Positions 18,104 through 26,666 of a DNA stretch of 64,000 bases are shown here, one piece after another (position 1 is the stretch's first letter; every line of letters starts with the position of its first letter). The DNA is from Membranihabitans marinus (GTDB lineage Bacteria > Bacteroidota > Bacteroidia > Chitinophagales > Saprospiraceae): contig NZ_JAHVHU010000015.1 of assembly GCF_019802045.1 (NCBI RefSeq), positions 62,001 through 126,000 of the forward strand. Direction: 5' to 3'. The notes below the pieces were generated by a model that worked only from the letters and a program-made list of their open reading frames with translations, was not told where the DNA came from and made no database searches. A program made the position numbers and the translations under genes.

Positions 18104-18853
18104 ATGATGATACGAATATTTATATTTACTATTGTACTATGCTTTAATTGGGGCTTATCTGTGCAGGGTAAAGACTATAAAGCTTCCTTATTTGGCATCA
18201 AATCGGATGGCATCACCCTCAATACCGGTTCCATCCAAACGGCGATAGACTTCATCAGTCAGGAAGGCGGAGGCCGGTTGGTTTTTTATGTAGGTCGGTA
18301 CCTGACTGGATCGATTGAATTGAAATCCAATGTAACCATTCACCTGGAAGAAGGCGCCGTATTGGTCGGAGTCCCTTCGATCTATGATTATTATTCGGCG
18401 GGGAATTTTCGGTCTCTCCTATACAGCAAGGACCAAGCGAATATTTCTGTGACCGGAAAAGGCGTGATCATGGGCAATGGCCGGTCGTTGATCAAAAGCA
18501 GGAATGAACAAAAGAAAAATGGATATTTACCGTCTAATTCCAAAGATGGTTTGCCCGGGTTGGTGCAATTTGTAAACTGTGATAGTGTTGTTTTGACCGG
18601 AATTATATTGACGGAGAGCGGAGGCGATGTTGTTTCTGTGCATGGCAGCAATCATGTTAATATCGCCGGTCTGACCATCAAAAACAAGGGGTATTCGGCA
18701 AGAGGCATGACGCTGTCAGGAAATCGTCATATTGCTTTAACAAATTCCTACTTTGAAACAGATGGTATAGAATTGGAATTCCTCAGTAAGAATCAGGATC
18801 TGCGGATCGATGATACGAAAAATGAGTTCGGAGAAATATTAAAAAGACCCTAA
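18104..18853 (+). CDS. Short GH28-like beta-helix protein lacking the catalytic half
   Basis: A 249-residue secreted protein (signal IFIFTIVLCFNWGLSVQG) whose first 110 residues closely match the first GH28-fold protein (ASLFGIKSDGITLNTGS, FYVGRYLTGSIELKSN). It then continues with a few beta-helix turns and stops. The NND, DD and later substrate motifs are absent, so it is half the family length and probably not a glycosidase. The alternatives are a truncated duplicate or a binding-only helix. It lies 12 nt after paralogue 2 and ends in ILKRP, reminiscent of the tail VKRRP of paralogue 1, so the internal part rather than just the end may have been deleted. Confidence 0.7.
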   Translation: MMIRIFIFTIVLCFNWGLSVQGKDYKASLFGIKSDGITLNTGSIQTAIDFISQEGGGRLVFYVGRYLTGSIELKSNVTIHLEEGAVLVGVPSIYDYYSAGNFRSLLYSKDQANISVTGKGVIMGNGRSLIKSRNEQKKNGYLPSNSKDGLPGLVQFVNCDSVVLTGIILTESGGDVVSVHGSNHVNIAGLTIKNKGYSARGMTLSGNRHIALTNSYFETDGIELEFLSKNQDLRIDDTKNEFGEILKRP

Positions 18854-18923
18854 TCAATACAGACTTTGAAAGGAGCCTGGGCATATTATGGGTTCTTTTT
18901 TTATATTGCGTGGAAAGTGTAAA

Positions 18924-19634
18924 ATGAGAACTTGCTTAATCGTATCTGTGGTATCTGTGCTTCTCTTCGGCGCATGCAATTCACCTGATCATCATAACTC
19001 CCAATCAGAAGGTCAATTTATATTGAAAAAAGAGCACCAAAATCAATGGGAGGGATCTCGAGATCATTGGCGGTGGGAAGGGAACATTCTTATTGGCGAA
19101 ACGACGGAAGAAAATCCTATTGACCAGAGTACTTTTCTCATCTGGAACCAGGAAGTCGAGAACTTCACATTGCGCCTTTCATTCCGTATCTCAGAACACG
19201 GAAATAGTGGTATATACTATCGGTGCGAACGGGGTCCGGAAGGGTACGATGAATTATTGGGTTATCAGGCCGATATTGATGGCCAGCACAAATATACGGG
19301 CATTGTGTATGAAAATTTTTTAGGTCGTCATCGGAAAATATTAGCCAATCATGGCGAATTTGCACGGATATCAGAAGCAGACAGCGTACAGACCTATTCG
19401 ATTTCAACAACCAAAAGTTTGATGGAAAAGCTTATTCAACCCGGAACATGGAATGCGTATGAATTGATTGTAAAAGATGCTCTTATTGTACAGAAAATAA
19501 ATGGACAGATTGTTTCGATGGTGGAAGATCGTGCGAATAGCCGGTACAGAAAAGGGCTGTTTGGATTTCAGTTGCATCAGGGACCACCGATGAAAGTCGA
19601 GTTTAAAGATGCGGTGTTTACAAATATTTCATAG
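18924..19634 (+). CDS. DUF1080 lipoprotein (3-keto-disaccharide hydrolase-like)
   Basis: A 236-residue lipoprotein (MRTCLIVSVVSVLLFGAC, Cys18) with the concanavalin-like DUF1080/PF06439 fold: WRWEGNILIGE, then FTLRLSFRISEHGNSGIYYRC, YQADIDGQHKYTGIVYE and a final KGLFGFQLHQGPPMKVEFKDA. Members of this family hydrolyse 3-keto-glycosides made by C3 sugar dehydrogenases, for example in the Bacteroides BT2157 locus. ATG 18924 was chosen because it starts the lipoprotein signal; the in-frame ATG 18888 adds twelve residues. It lies 70 nt after the beta-helix trio. Together with the Gfo/Idh/MocA enzyme and TIM barrel in region 1 it suggests an oxidative deglycosylation route. Confidence 0.85.
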   Translation: MRTCLIVSVVSVLLFGACNSPDHHNSQSEGQFILKKEHQNQWEGSRDHWRWEGNILIGETTEENPIDQSTFLIWNQEVENFTLRLSFRISEHGNSGIYYRCERGPEGYDELLGYQADIDGQHKYTGIVYENFLGRHRKILANHGEFARISEADSVQTYSISTTKSLMEKLIQPGTWNAYELIVKDALIVQKINGQIVSMVEDRANSRYRKGLFGFQLHQGPPMKVEFKDAVFTNIS

Positions 19635-19665
19635 TAGTACACGAATCACTACATACGTATTACTA
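19635..19665 (+). repeat. 31-bp intergenic element, copy B
   Basis: Starts TAGTACACGAA and ends TACTA, beginning at the base after the DUF1080 stop. It matches the element at 33107-33137 and the reverse-strand copy at 61298-61328 in length, both ends and the CACGAA core. Ends are imperfect inverted repeats. Confidence 0.5.
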
Positions 19666-19670
19666 TATTG

Positions 19671-19749
19671 CCCGCTGATCTCGCAGATTTTCGCAGATTT
19701 TATTTCGAAACAAGCCGCAGGCTTGTTTCTATCTGCGTTGATCTGCGGG
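19671..19749. repeat. 79-bp nested inverted repeat (intergenic hairpin element)
   Basis: Outer arms CCCGCTGATCTCGCAGAT (19671-19688) and ATCTGCGTTGATCTGCGGG (19731-19749) are complementary apart from one indel and two mismatches. The core GAAACAAGCC (19707-19716), GCA, GGCTTGTTTC (19720-19729) is a perfect 10-bp hairpin. CGCAGATTT is also repeated in tandem (19682-19700). Words like these recur in intergenic DNA of many Bacteroidota, so this is probably a non-coding mobile or REP-like repeat. Confidence 0.6.
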
Positions 19750-19838
19750 CAATTATAACTAAGATAAGAACTTTAATATTTGAACCAGGAGTGATGGGGA
19801 TATTAGCGCATCTAAACTTCTGGATAACCAGACCTGTA

Positions 19839-22472
19839 ATGGATAGAAAAAAATTACACTACAAAGGTTTCGTGTTTTCCAAATTTTCATCGCTGTCCAT
19901 AGCGGTATTATTCGGTGCTATGTTCTTTGGTGCCTGTAATCCGGTGGATACCGTGAAAGAACCGGAGAAAAAGATAGACCACAGCTCTCCGGAAGTGTTT
20001 CCTGAAAACTTAAAAACCCTTCCTGGGTTTGAAGTGGAACTTTTGTATGAGGTGCCTCTGGATACACAAGGCACCTGGGTGCGGTTGGCTCAGAATGATC
20101 AGGGGCGGTTCGTGGCTTCTGATCAATATGATAAAGGGATGTTTTGGATTGATATCGTTGAAAACGAAGAAGGAAATTCACGTGTTAAAGTTCAAAAAAT
20201 GAATCATTCCATATCAGGAGCGCAGGGCTTGACGTGGTTCAAAGGGAGTTTGTACGCCAATATGAGAGGGGAAGGGTTGTATCGAATGTCAGATACTGAA
20301 GGCGATGGCATGCTCGATGAAGTGATATTCTTGGAGGGGCCTCAAGTTCCGAGTGAACATGGGAACCACGCTTTGGTGCCGATGTCTGATGGGAGTGGGA
20401 TGTATGTCGTCAACGGGAATCATACCCCGCCCCCCGTGAATTATAACAGTCAGGTTTCGAATTGGGCTGAAGATATATTGCTTCCCCGCCAGTGGGATGC
20501 ACAGGGTCATGCGGCAGGTATGATGGCGCCCGGTGGCTATGTGGCCACAGCGGATGAAAATGCAGAAAACTGGAATATGGTTAGTGTCGGCTACAGAAAC
20601 CAATACGATCTAGCCATCCATCCCAATGGGGAGCTGTTTACATTTGATTCAGATATGGAATGGGATCTGGGCATGCCCTGGTATCGCCCAACGCGGGTCC
20701 TGCATGTGGTCAGTGGAAGTGATTACGGTTGGCGAAGTGGTAGCGGTAAATGGAAGGCGTTTTATGAAGATAGTCATCCTTCCGTATTGGATGTAGGACC
20801 AGCTTCGCCGACCGGAGTGCTGTTTGGCACTGGAGCCCGTTTTCCTGAAAAATATCAGAAAGCGTTGTTTGGATTGGACTGGACTTATGGAATTATCTAT
20901 GCCTTTCATTTGGAGCCAAATGGTGCTAGTTATTCCGCAACGGCGGAAGAATTTCTGTCCGGTCAGCCGCTGGCAGTCGTCGATGCGCTGATTGGCAAAG
21001 ATGGGGCACTATATTTTATAACGGGTGGGTGGAGTAATGAGACAAAATTATATCGTGTCACCTACACGGGATCAGAATCGACAGCACCGGCATCGTACGT
21101 GGAAGATTCCGATGCCCAATTAAGTCGGGCCCTTCGACATCGATTGGAGGCGTACCACGGAACAGAGGATCCTGATGCAGTAGCTGCTGCATGGCCACAT
21201 CTGGCTTCCGAAGATCGCTTTATTCGGAATGCCGCTCGGATCGCCATTGAATTTCAACCCGTTGCTCACTGGATCGACCGGGCAAGGACCGAACTACGAC
21301 CTCAGGCGGTTATTACCAGCACGGTTGCGCTGGCCAGGGCGAATGATCCTTCCTATAAGGATGACGCCCTGGGGATGCTGATGGGGCTGGATTTTTCTGC
21401 TATGGAGACTATGGAAAAGCTGGGCTACCTCCGGGCTTTGGCGCTGACCTTTATGCGTCTTGGTGTGCCAGATCAGAAAAATTGTCTGTATTTGGCCAAT
21501 TCATTGATGCGGGCACTGCCGGATAAAGATGAACGGGTCAATGTGGAAATAGTGCGATTGTTGGTCTATCTGGAAGATGGCCGGGTGATTGAACCAGCTT
21601 TGGAATTGATTCAGAATAGTAAAAAACCAGAACCACCGGATTGGGGTAATATTATAAAACGCAATAGCAACTACGGTGGGACCATACAACAGATGCTCGA
21701 TCGCCCCCCACCGATTAATAAACTGGAATATTTGTTTATGTTGCGGAATCTAAAAAAGGGATGGTCTATAGGTCAGTATAAAACCTATTTTAATGAGATT
21801 AATAAAGCCGCAGATGCGATGGGAGGACAAAGCTATTGGGGTTTTTTGGGAAGGATGCGGGCCAACGCGTTACAAGGTGTTTCTGATTCGGTTCGTCTTG
21901 CTTTGAAAGAGATTATATCAGCACCTATAGCAAAAGGCCCTCCTTTTGAGGTTCTCCCTGTGACAGGGCCCGGAAAAGAATGGACGGTGGAAAATGCACT
22001 GGAGGTGCTTGATGCACCTGATCAAACTAAGGATTTTGAATTGGGGCGAAATGCCTATTTTGCCGTAGGTTGTGCTTCCTGTCATCGATTTGACGGGATA
22101 GGTGGAAATATTGGGCCGGATCTCGGTTCTGTAGGAAATCGGTTTTCCACCCGGAAAATTTTGGAGGACATCATTCATCCAAGCCAAACAATATCTGATT
22201 TATACGGGGCTAGCCGGGTTACTTTGACGAGTGGCCGGGTACTTGAAGGGCTGGTGGTCAAAGAAGGTGACGTGGTCAAAGTGTACAGTAGAACCCCAGA
22301 ACAGTCGCCTCATATAATTCTCTCGAACGAAGTGGAGTCGATCGAACCCGTACCGGTTTCTCAGATGCCGCCGGGCTTGATTAATCCGCTGAATGCTGAT
22401 GAATTGCGTAGTTTGATCGCTTATCTTCAGTCGGGTGGTAATCCCGATCATACTGTGTTTAAATCAAAATAA
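19839..22472 (+). CDS. PVC-type haem lipoprotein (beta-propeller, HEAT-like region, cytochrome c)
   Basis: An 877-residue lipoprotein (MDRKKLHYKG..., lipobox FFGAC, Cys33). ATG 19839 was chosen over the open frame upstream because the earlier part is translated hairpin repeat. The propeller (about 45-410) shows GNHALVPMSDGSGMYVVNGN and SDYGWRSGSGKW. A helical linker follows, then cytochrome c with CASCH at 745-749 and a methionine candidate (SQMPPGLINPL). It is a distant paralogue of the proteins at 11789 and 41966 and shorter than both. Predicted role: periplasmic or outer-membrane dehydrogenase feeding electrons to a cytochrome chain. The position directly after the DUF1080 gene makes sugar oxidation at C3 an attractive but unproven role. 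Confidence 0.8.
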   Translation: MDRKKLHYKGFVFSKFSSLSIAVLFGAMFFGACNPVDTVKEPEKKIDHSSPEVFPENLKTLPGFEVELLYEVPLDTQGTWVRLAQNDQGRFVASDQYDKGMFWIDIVENEEGNSRVKVQKMNHSISGAQGLTWFKGSLYANMRGEGLYRMSDTEGDGMLDEVIFLEGPQVPSEHGNHALVPMSDGSGMYVVNGNHTPPPVNYNSQVSNWAEDILLPRQWDAQGHAAGMMAPGGYVATADENAENWNMVSVGYRNQYDLAIHPNGELFTFDSDMEWDLGMPWYRPTRVLHVVSGSDYGWRSGSGKWKAFYEDSHPSVLDVGPASPTGVLFGTGARFPEKYQKALFGLDWTYGIIYAFHLEPNGASYSATAEEFLSGQPLAVVDALIGKDGALYFITGGWSNETKLYRVTYTGSESTAPASYVEDSDAQLSRALRHRLEAYHGTEDPDAVAAAWPHLASEDRFIRNAARIAIEFQPVAHWIDRARTELRPQAVITSTVALARANDPSYKDDALGMLMGLDFSAMETMEKLGYLRALALTFMRLGVPDQKNCLYLANSLMRALPDKDERVNVEIVRLLVYLEDGRVIEPALELIQNSKKPEPPDWGNIIKRNSNYGGTIQQMLDRPPPINKLEYLFMLRNLKKGWSIGQYKTYFNEINKAADAMGGQSYWGFLGRMRANALQGVSDSVRLALKEIISAPIAKGPPFEVLPVTGPGKEWTVENALEVLDAPDQTKDFELGRNAYFAVGCASCHRFDGIGGNIGPDLGSVGNRFSTRKILEDIIHPSQTISDLYGASRVTLTSGRVLEGLVVKEGDVVKVYSRTPEQSPHIILSNEVESIEPVPVSQMPPGLINPLNADELRSLIAYLQSGGNPDHTVFKSK

Positions 22473-22481
22473 ATGTTATAA

Positions 22482-24515
22482 ATGAGAAGGAATTATTTAC
22501 AGGTTGTCCTGTTGTGTTTAGTAGTATTGACTTGTACCCCCTCCTATGCTCAAGTCGATTGGCAGGTGGAAGAGCTGTTAGAAGGCGGACGCTTTGATGC
22601 AATTGCTGATTTGGGTGATGGAGTCGTGGTCGTGGGGTCGAGGGCGCCCAATCCCGGTGTGATTTTCCGAAGCACGGATTATGGGCTCACCTGGGAAAAT
22701 CTGGCAACGGTCACTCGTCAGAAAGATGCTTTTCGTGACAATGGAATCTTATGCTTGATGAACGGCCCGGGCGACTATGCGTACCTAATCACGACGAGCG
22801 CACAGTTTTGGCGATCGAGTGACAATGGGTTGACCTGGGAGAAAACGGCTCAGCTTGGTCAGGTACCTGAAAGATGGGCCTATTCGTACAGCATCGCTGT
22901 AACTCCATTGGGAACGGTATTGGCCACCTATGGTTCATCAGTGTATCGAAGTACCGACGATGGGGTGAATTTTGAACAAATAGGTCCGATTTCAGACCAA
23001 AATATTTACCGGTTTAACGTTGTAGGCAACGGAATCATCGTCAATGGATGGGCCGGTACGGTTTACAAAAGCATGGATGATGGTCAGACCTGGCAGTACT
23101 GGGACAAAATGGATACGCTGCCCCTATACGCCACAGAATTTATGGGACGGACCGTTATTTTACAGGCGTCGGAAGGGGGTAGTATTTACAAGGCCAGTCA
23201 GGATTACCCGGACAAAACCAGGGAAGTGGCAAAGTTTGATGAAGCGGCAGACGATTTTGTGTATTTGGGTTATCACACCGCCATTTATTCGACGTATACG
23301 GGTGAAAAGAATAATTACATCACATATGATGAAGGTGAAAATTGGGAGAATATTGGTCCTATACCCACGCAGGCGGAAGGTGATTGGCTGGATCATGTCA
23401 TCCGGTTAGATCAGCCGGACTCGGTCATTGTCATCGGAGGAACCAACAAAGGATTTGTTGCACGATCAGCATTTTCGAGGCCGGAATTGTACGATCGTGC
23501 CAATCCGGACCGGGACCGGGAGATCATAGCTGAAGAAGCTTTTCAAAAGGCCATTGTTGGTCAGGTGACTGATTACTTTGAATTGAATGAACCGGAGGAT
23601 ATTATAATCGATGGGGACTATGCCTATATCCCTTCCAGGGTGGGACATAACCTGGCTGTGGTAGACATCTCCAATCCGGAGAAACCGAAGATCGTAGAAA
23701 GTTTTCGAGACGAAGACCTCCAGGAAGCCATGGGCGTGGCACAGCATGGTCGTTATCTGTATGTAACATCGATGATCAACCAAATGTGTCTGGTAATAGA
23801 CGCCAACGATCCACACAATCTCAAAAAAATATACAGCTTCCGGGTGGGGGGTGTGAATAAATATCAAAAAAGGCTACGGAAGGTCGTCTATGAGGATGGT
23901 TATCTCTATTTCACACACGATGGAGAGGGTGCGCTGTACATTGCTGATGCACGCAATCCAGAGAAACCGGAGATCATAAGTAAGTTGCAGATGGGAAATG
24001 GTGCCTTTGCCGTAAAAATTCATGGAGACATAGCTTATGTAGGAGGGTGTGTGGGATCCAATGCGCTAAAAGTAATTGATATTTCCGATAAGAAAAATCC
24101 GGTGTTGGTTCAAAACATCGAAGACACACCGAAGTACAGTTGCATTTGTGACTTCGAGATTGCCGAAGACGTGTTGCATGCCATCAGCTATGGATCCAAT
24201 GCTTATATGCAATTTGACATTTCCAACCCAAGAGCATTAAAAGAAATCGCATGGTTTCAATCGGACAAGTTGAATGGACCCAACCGGTTTGTCTTAGTGG
24301 GTAACACGGTTTATATGATTAATTCTGTGAACGATACCGTTGCTGAGCTGGACATCAAAGGGGGTATTTCCATTGCCCGGATCAACTCTTCGCGATTGCT
24401 TCAGAAAGCCTATGGGTTGAATTACAAGGATGGGTTGTTGTATGTTTCAAACCGGGATGCCAAAAGCTTTTTAATCCTGAATCCCGAAAAGTTATCAAAA
24501 TTTAAATTAGAATAA
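22482..24515 (+). CDS. Secreted two-propeller protein with Asp-box (BNR) and LVIVD repeats
   Basis: A 677-residue protein with a cleavable signal (LCLVVLTCTPSYAQ). The N-terminal half carries at least four Asp-box strands: FRSTDYGLTWE, WRSSDNGLTWE, YRSTDDGVNFE and YKSMDDGQTWQ. The C-terminal half carries LVIVD-type repeats: LAVVDISNPEKPKIV, LYIADARNPEKPEII and LKVIDISDKKNPVLV. Both are beta-propellers; no catalytic residues can be assigned. Such proteins usually bind glycans or other proteins at the cell surface. It starts 9 nt after the haem-lipoprotein stop and its stop overlaps the next start by one base, so it is operonic with both. Confidence 0.8.
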   Translation: MRRNYLQVVLLCLVVLTCTPSYAQVDWQVEELLEGGRFDAIADLGDGVVVVGSRAPNPGVIFRSTDYGLTWENLATVTRQKDAFRDNGILCLMNGPGDYAYLITTSAQFWRSSDNGLTWEKTAQLGQVPERWAYSYSIAVTPLGTVLATYGSSVYRSTDDGVNFEQIGPISDQNIYRFNVVGNGIIVNGWAGTVYKSMDDGQTWQYWDKMDTLPLYATEFMGRTVILQASEGGSIYKASQDYPDKTREVAKFDEAADDFVYLGYHTAIYSTYTGEKNNYITYDEGENWENIGPIPTQAEGDWLDHVIRLDQPDSVIVIGGTNKGFVARSAFSRPELYDRANPDRDREIIAEEAFQKAIVGQVTDYFELNEPEDIIIDGDYAYIPSRVGHNLAVVDISNPEKPKIVESFRDEDLQEAMGVAQHGRYLYVTSMINQMCLVIDANDPHNLKKIYSFRVGGVNKYQKRLRKVVYEDGYLYFTHDGEGALYIADARNPEKPEIISKLQMGNGAFAVKIHGDIAYVGGCVGSNALKVIDISDKKNPVLVQNIEDTPKYSCICDFEIAEDVLHAISYGSNAYMQFDISNPRALKEIAWFQSDKLNGPNRFVLVGNTVYMINSVNDTVAELDIKGGISIARINSSRLLQKAYGLNYKDGLLYVSNRDAKSFLILNPEKLSKFKLE

Positions 24516-26137
24516 TGAGAAAGGATGATATGAGTGCAGTGCAGAAAACACCAGTTTTAGTCAATCAAATTTCATCCATAGTGGTGTTCTTTTTAGTGTC
24601 GGTTACTGCAGGATATGGTCAGTATACCACTTTTCATACTGGGTTTGAGGATGATGATTTATTTGATTATCTCGTTCCGGATAGCGTAACCTATGTGATG
24701 GAACAGCTTCGTCCACAATGGGCGGTGGGTATTGATGGGCGGGCGTTGGATTTGTCAGCGGATGCGGTATTACGTCGGCCTGTGCTATTGGATTCTTCAT
24801 ATGAATTCACCGCAGATTCCCTGGCTGATTTATCAGGCCAGATCTGGATTCGAACCAAAAAGCACGCCGCCATGGGAACTCCCATTATGGGAAATGTCTG
24901 TGGTGAGGATAGAGATGGAAAAGGTTGGATGGTTTATTCTCGTTCCAACGGGTCGTGGGGTTTGCAGCTGAATGATGGTCGTAAGACGGTTCAGTATGAA
25001 CCGACGGAGCGCCAGGCAATCAATGATGGAGAATGGCATCATTTGGCATTTAGCCTGGATCGCACGAAAGGCGAAGTCTGGTTTTATTTCGATGGAAAAA
25101 ATGTCGGCATTTACCAATTGGGGACCTTGGGGAGTCTGGAAAGTTCGTTTCGCACCGCTGTCGGAGGCAGTGATTCGTATTGGAAATGGGGTTCTTCCGG
25201 CCAATGGACGGCTTTTAACGGATACATCGATGAGGTTCGCATCGAAAATAAAAAATGGAGTTCGGTACAGGTTGAAGAGGAATATAGAAAATATCGGTCT
25301 ATCCAGGATGACTCTGTGCTGGAAGGTCCGTTGCGGGTGATGACCTGGAACATATGGCACGGCGGACGACGGTTTGGTCAGCACGTGGGGGTGAATCGGG
25401 TTATAGAAACCATCAAGGAGGCCAGACCGGATGTAGTAGGACTGATCGAGACCTATGGTTCAGGTGAAATTATCGCCGATTCCCTGGGGTATTATTATTA
25501 CCTCATCAGCCGCAACCTCAGTATTATGAGCCGATTTCCAATAAAATCGACCATTCAGGCATTTCGTCCTTTTAATTTTGGCGGGGCTGTCCTAGATGTA
25601 GGGAAGGATCGAGAAATTGCTGTGTTGGATACATGGTTGCATTATCTGCCCCGGACGCCCATGGAAATCAAAGCGGGTAAGTTCAGTGCCGAAGAGTTGA
25701 TCGAGGCCGAGGGGGAGACCCGTCATGCGGAGGTGCAACAAATACTGAAAGAAATTGAAGCTATGCAATTTGGCGAAAATACACCGGTGTTTTTTGTCGG
25801 TGATTTCAATAGTGGCTCCCATTTGGATTGGACAGCATACACGCGGGATATCCACTACGATTATGTGGTGGAGTGGCCGGTCAGTAAAGCCGTCCTTGAT
25901 GCCGGGTTCAAGGACAGCTATCGGGAGCTGCATATCGACGAGTTGCGTGATCCGGGATTCACATGGACCCCTATCGCTGCAAAATCTACGCACAGGTATG
26001 AATTGTTGCGCGATCGGATTGATTATATTTATTACCGGGGGCCGGTTCGGCCGATCGAATCCAAGGTGATCGATTATCACCCGGTGATGTTCCCCTCCGA
26101 TCATGCGGCTGTGCTATCAGTGTTCGAGTGGAAGTAG
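24515..26137 (+). CDS. LamG domain fused to endonuclease/exonuclease/phosphatase domain
   Basis: A 540-residue secreted protein (hydrophobic signal about residues 20-36, TAGYGQ cleavage). Residues ~40-260 form a LamG/concanavalin-like domain (NDGEWHHLAFSLDRTKGEVW, GYIDEVRIENKKWS). Residues ~275-540 form a metal-dependent phosphatase/nuclease fold: MTWNIWHGG from 276, IETYG, FVGDFNSGS and SDHA at 528-531. All expected motifs are kept, so it should be an active phosphoesterase or nuclease outside the cytoplasm. The substrate is unknown; an external DNase or a phosphate-ester-cleaving enzyme on decorated glycans are the options. Its ATG overlaps the preceding stop by one base. A 529-nt gap follows, so it ends the operon. 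Confidence 0.8.
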   Translation: MRKDDMSAVQKTPVLVNQISSIVVFFLVSVTAGYGQYTTFHTGFEDDDLFDYLVPDSVTYVMEQLRPQWAVGIDGRALDLSADAVLRRPVLLDSSYEFTADSLADLSGQIWIRTKKHAAMGTPIMGNVCGEDRDGKGWMVYSRSNGSWGLQLNDGRKTVQYEPTERQAINDGEWHHLAFSLDRTKGEVWFYFDGKNVGIYQLGTLGSLESSFRTAVGGSDSYWKWGSSGQWTAFNGYIDEVRIENKKWSSVQVEEEYRKYRSIQDDSVLEGPLRVMTWNIWHGGRRFGQHVGVNRVIETIKEARPDVVGLIETYGSGEIIADSLGYYYYLISRNLSIMSRFPIKSTIQAFRPFNFGGAVLDVGKDREIAVLDTWLHYLPRTPMEIKAGKFSAEELIEAEGETRHAEVQQILKEIEAMQFGENTPVFFVGDFNSGSHLDWTAYTRDIHYDYVVEWPVSKAVLDAGFKDSYRELHIDELRDPGFTWTPIAAKSTHRYELLRDRIDYIYYRGPVRPIESKVIDYHPVMFPSDHAAVLSVFEWK

Positions 26138-26548
26138 TATGGTTTTTCATCATCCTCTTTAGCTGTTTTTTATTTTAGTACGATGGCAGGGAGTCCGCTG
26201 AGCGACCTTGATGGCCATAATTGGCATTTCAAATTACACGAATTTGTTACGAAATATTGTATGAACTGGACTTCGCAGAGGGGAGCAATATCCACAGGTT
26301 TTTGAGCTGATTAGGAAGATTCGTTTTACAATTTTGTATATAATCTTGTAATAAATTAATTTTTTTGGAAAATATCAGTATCCTGATGAAAAAATGCGTG
26401 GTAAGTTTTAAGTCAGATTCCTTGGGATGCGCTTTCCTACGGCATCTCCTTTAGATGTGATAACCTTACCTGTAACCTTTTATTATCATAAATAATAATA
26501 GAAATAAGATTTCATTTCTGCTGTGCTAATGTTTATCAGTAGAATTTA
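26138..26548. other. Intergenic region upstream of the second SusCD unit
   Basis: AT-rich DNA without a credible reading frame on either strand. A short piece at about 26231-26255 (ATTACACGAATTTGTTACGAAAT) has tandem ACGAA words similar to the dispersed 31-bp element. The promoter and operator are at the right end. Confidence 0.5.
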
Positions 26549-26595
26549 TTTGGTCGTTAAATTACTATAACATATATTGTGTACGTTAACGACAA
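26549..26595 (+). promoter_or_regulatory. Promoter plus candidate operator for SusC 26667
   Basis: TTTG at 26549-26552, 20 nt, TATATTGT at 26573-26580, overlapping the motif GTGTACGTTAACG (26579-26591), which is bordered by TTGT and ACAA. The same layout occurs at 40631, 48603 and 56129. The motif covers the probable transcription start, as expected for a repressor site; CGTTAACG is a palindrome of the LacI-operator kind. Confidence 0.55.
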
Positions 26596-26666
26596 TTTTT
26601 GTTGGATAGACCTGATCATGTGAGTTGTGTGCAGAAAGGTCATACGATAGATCATAAAAAATTCTA

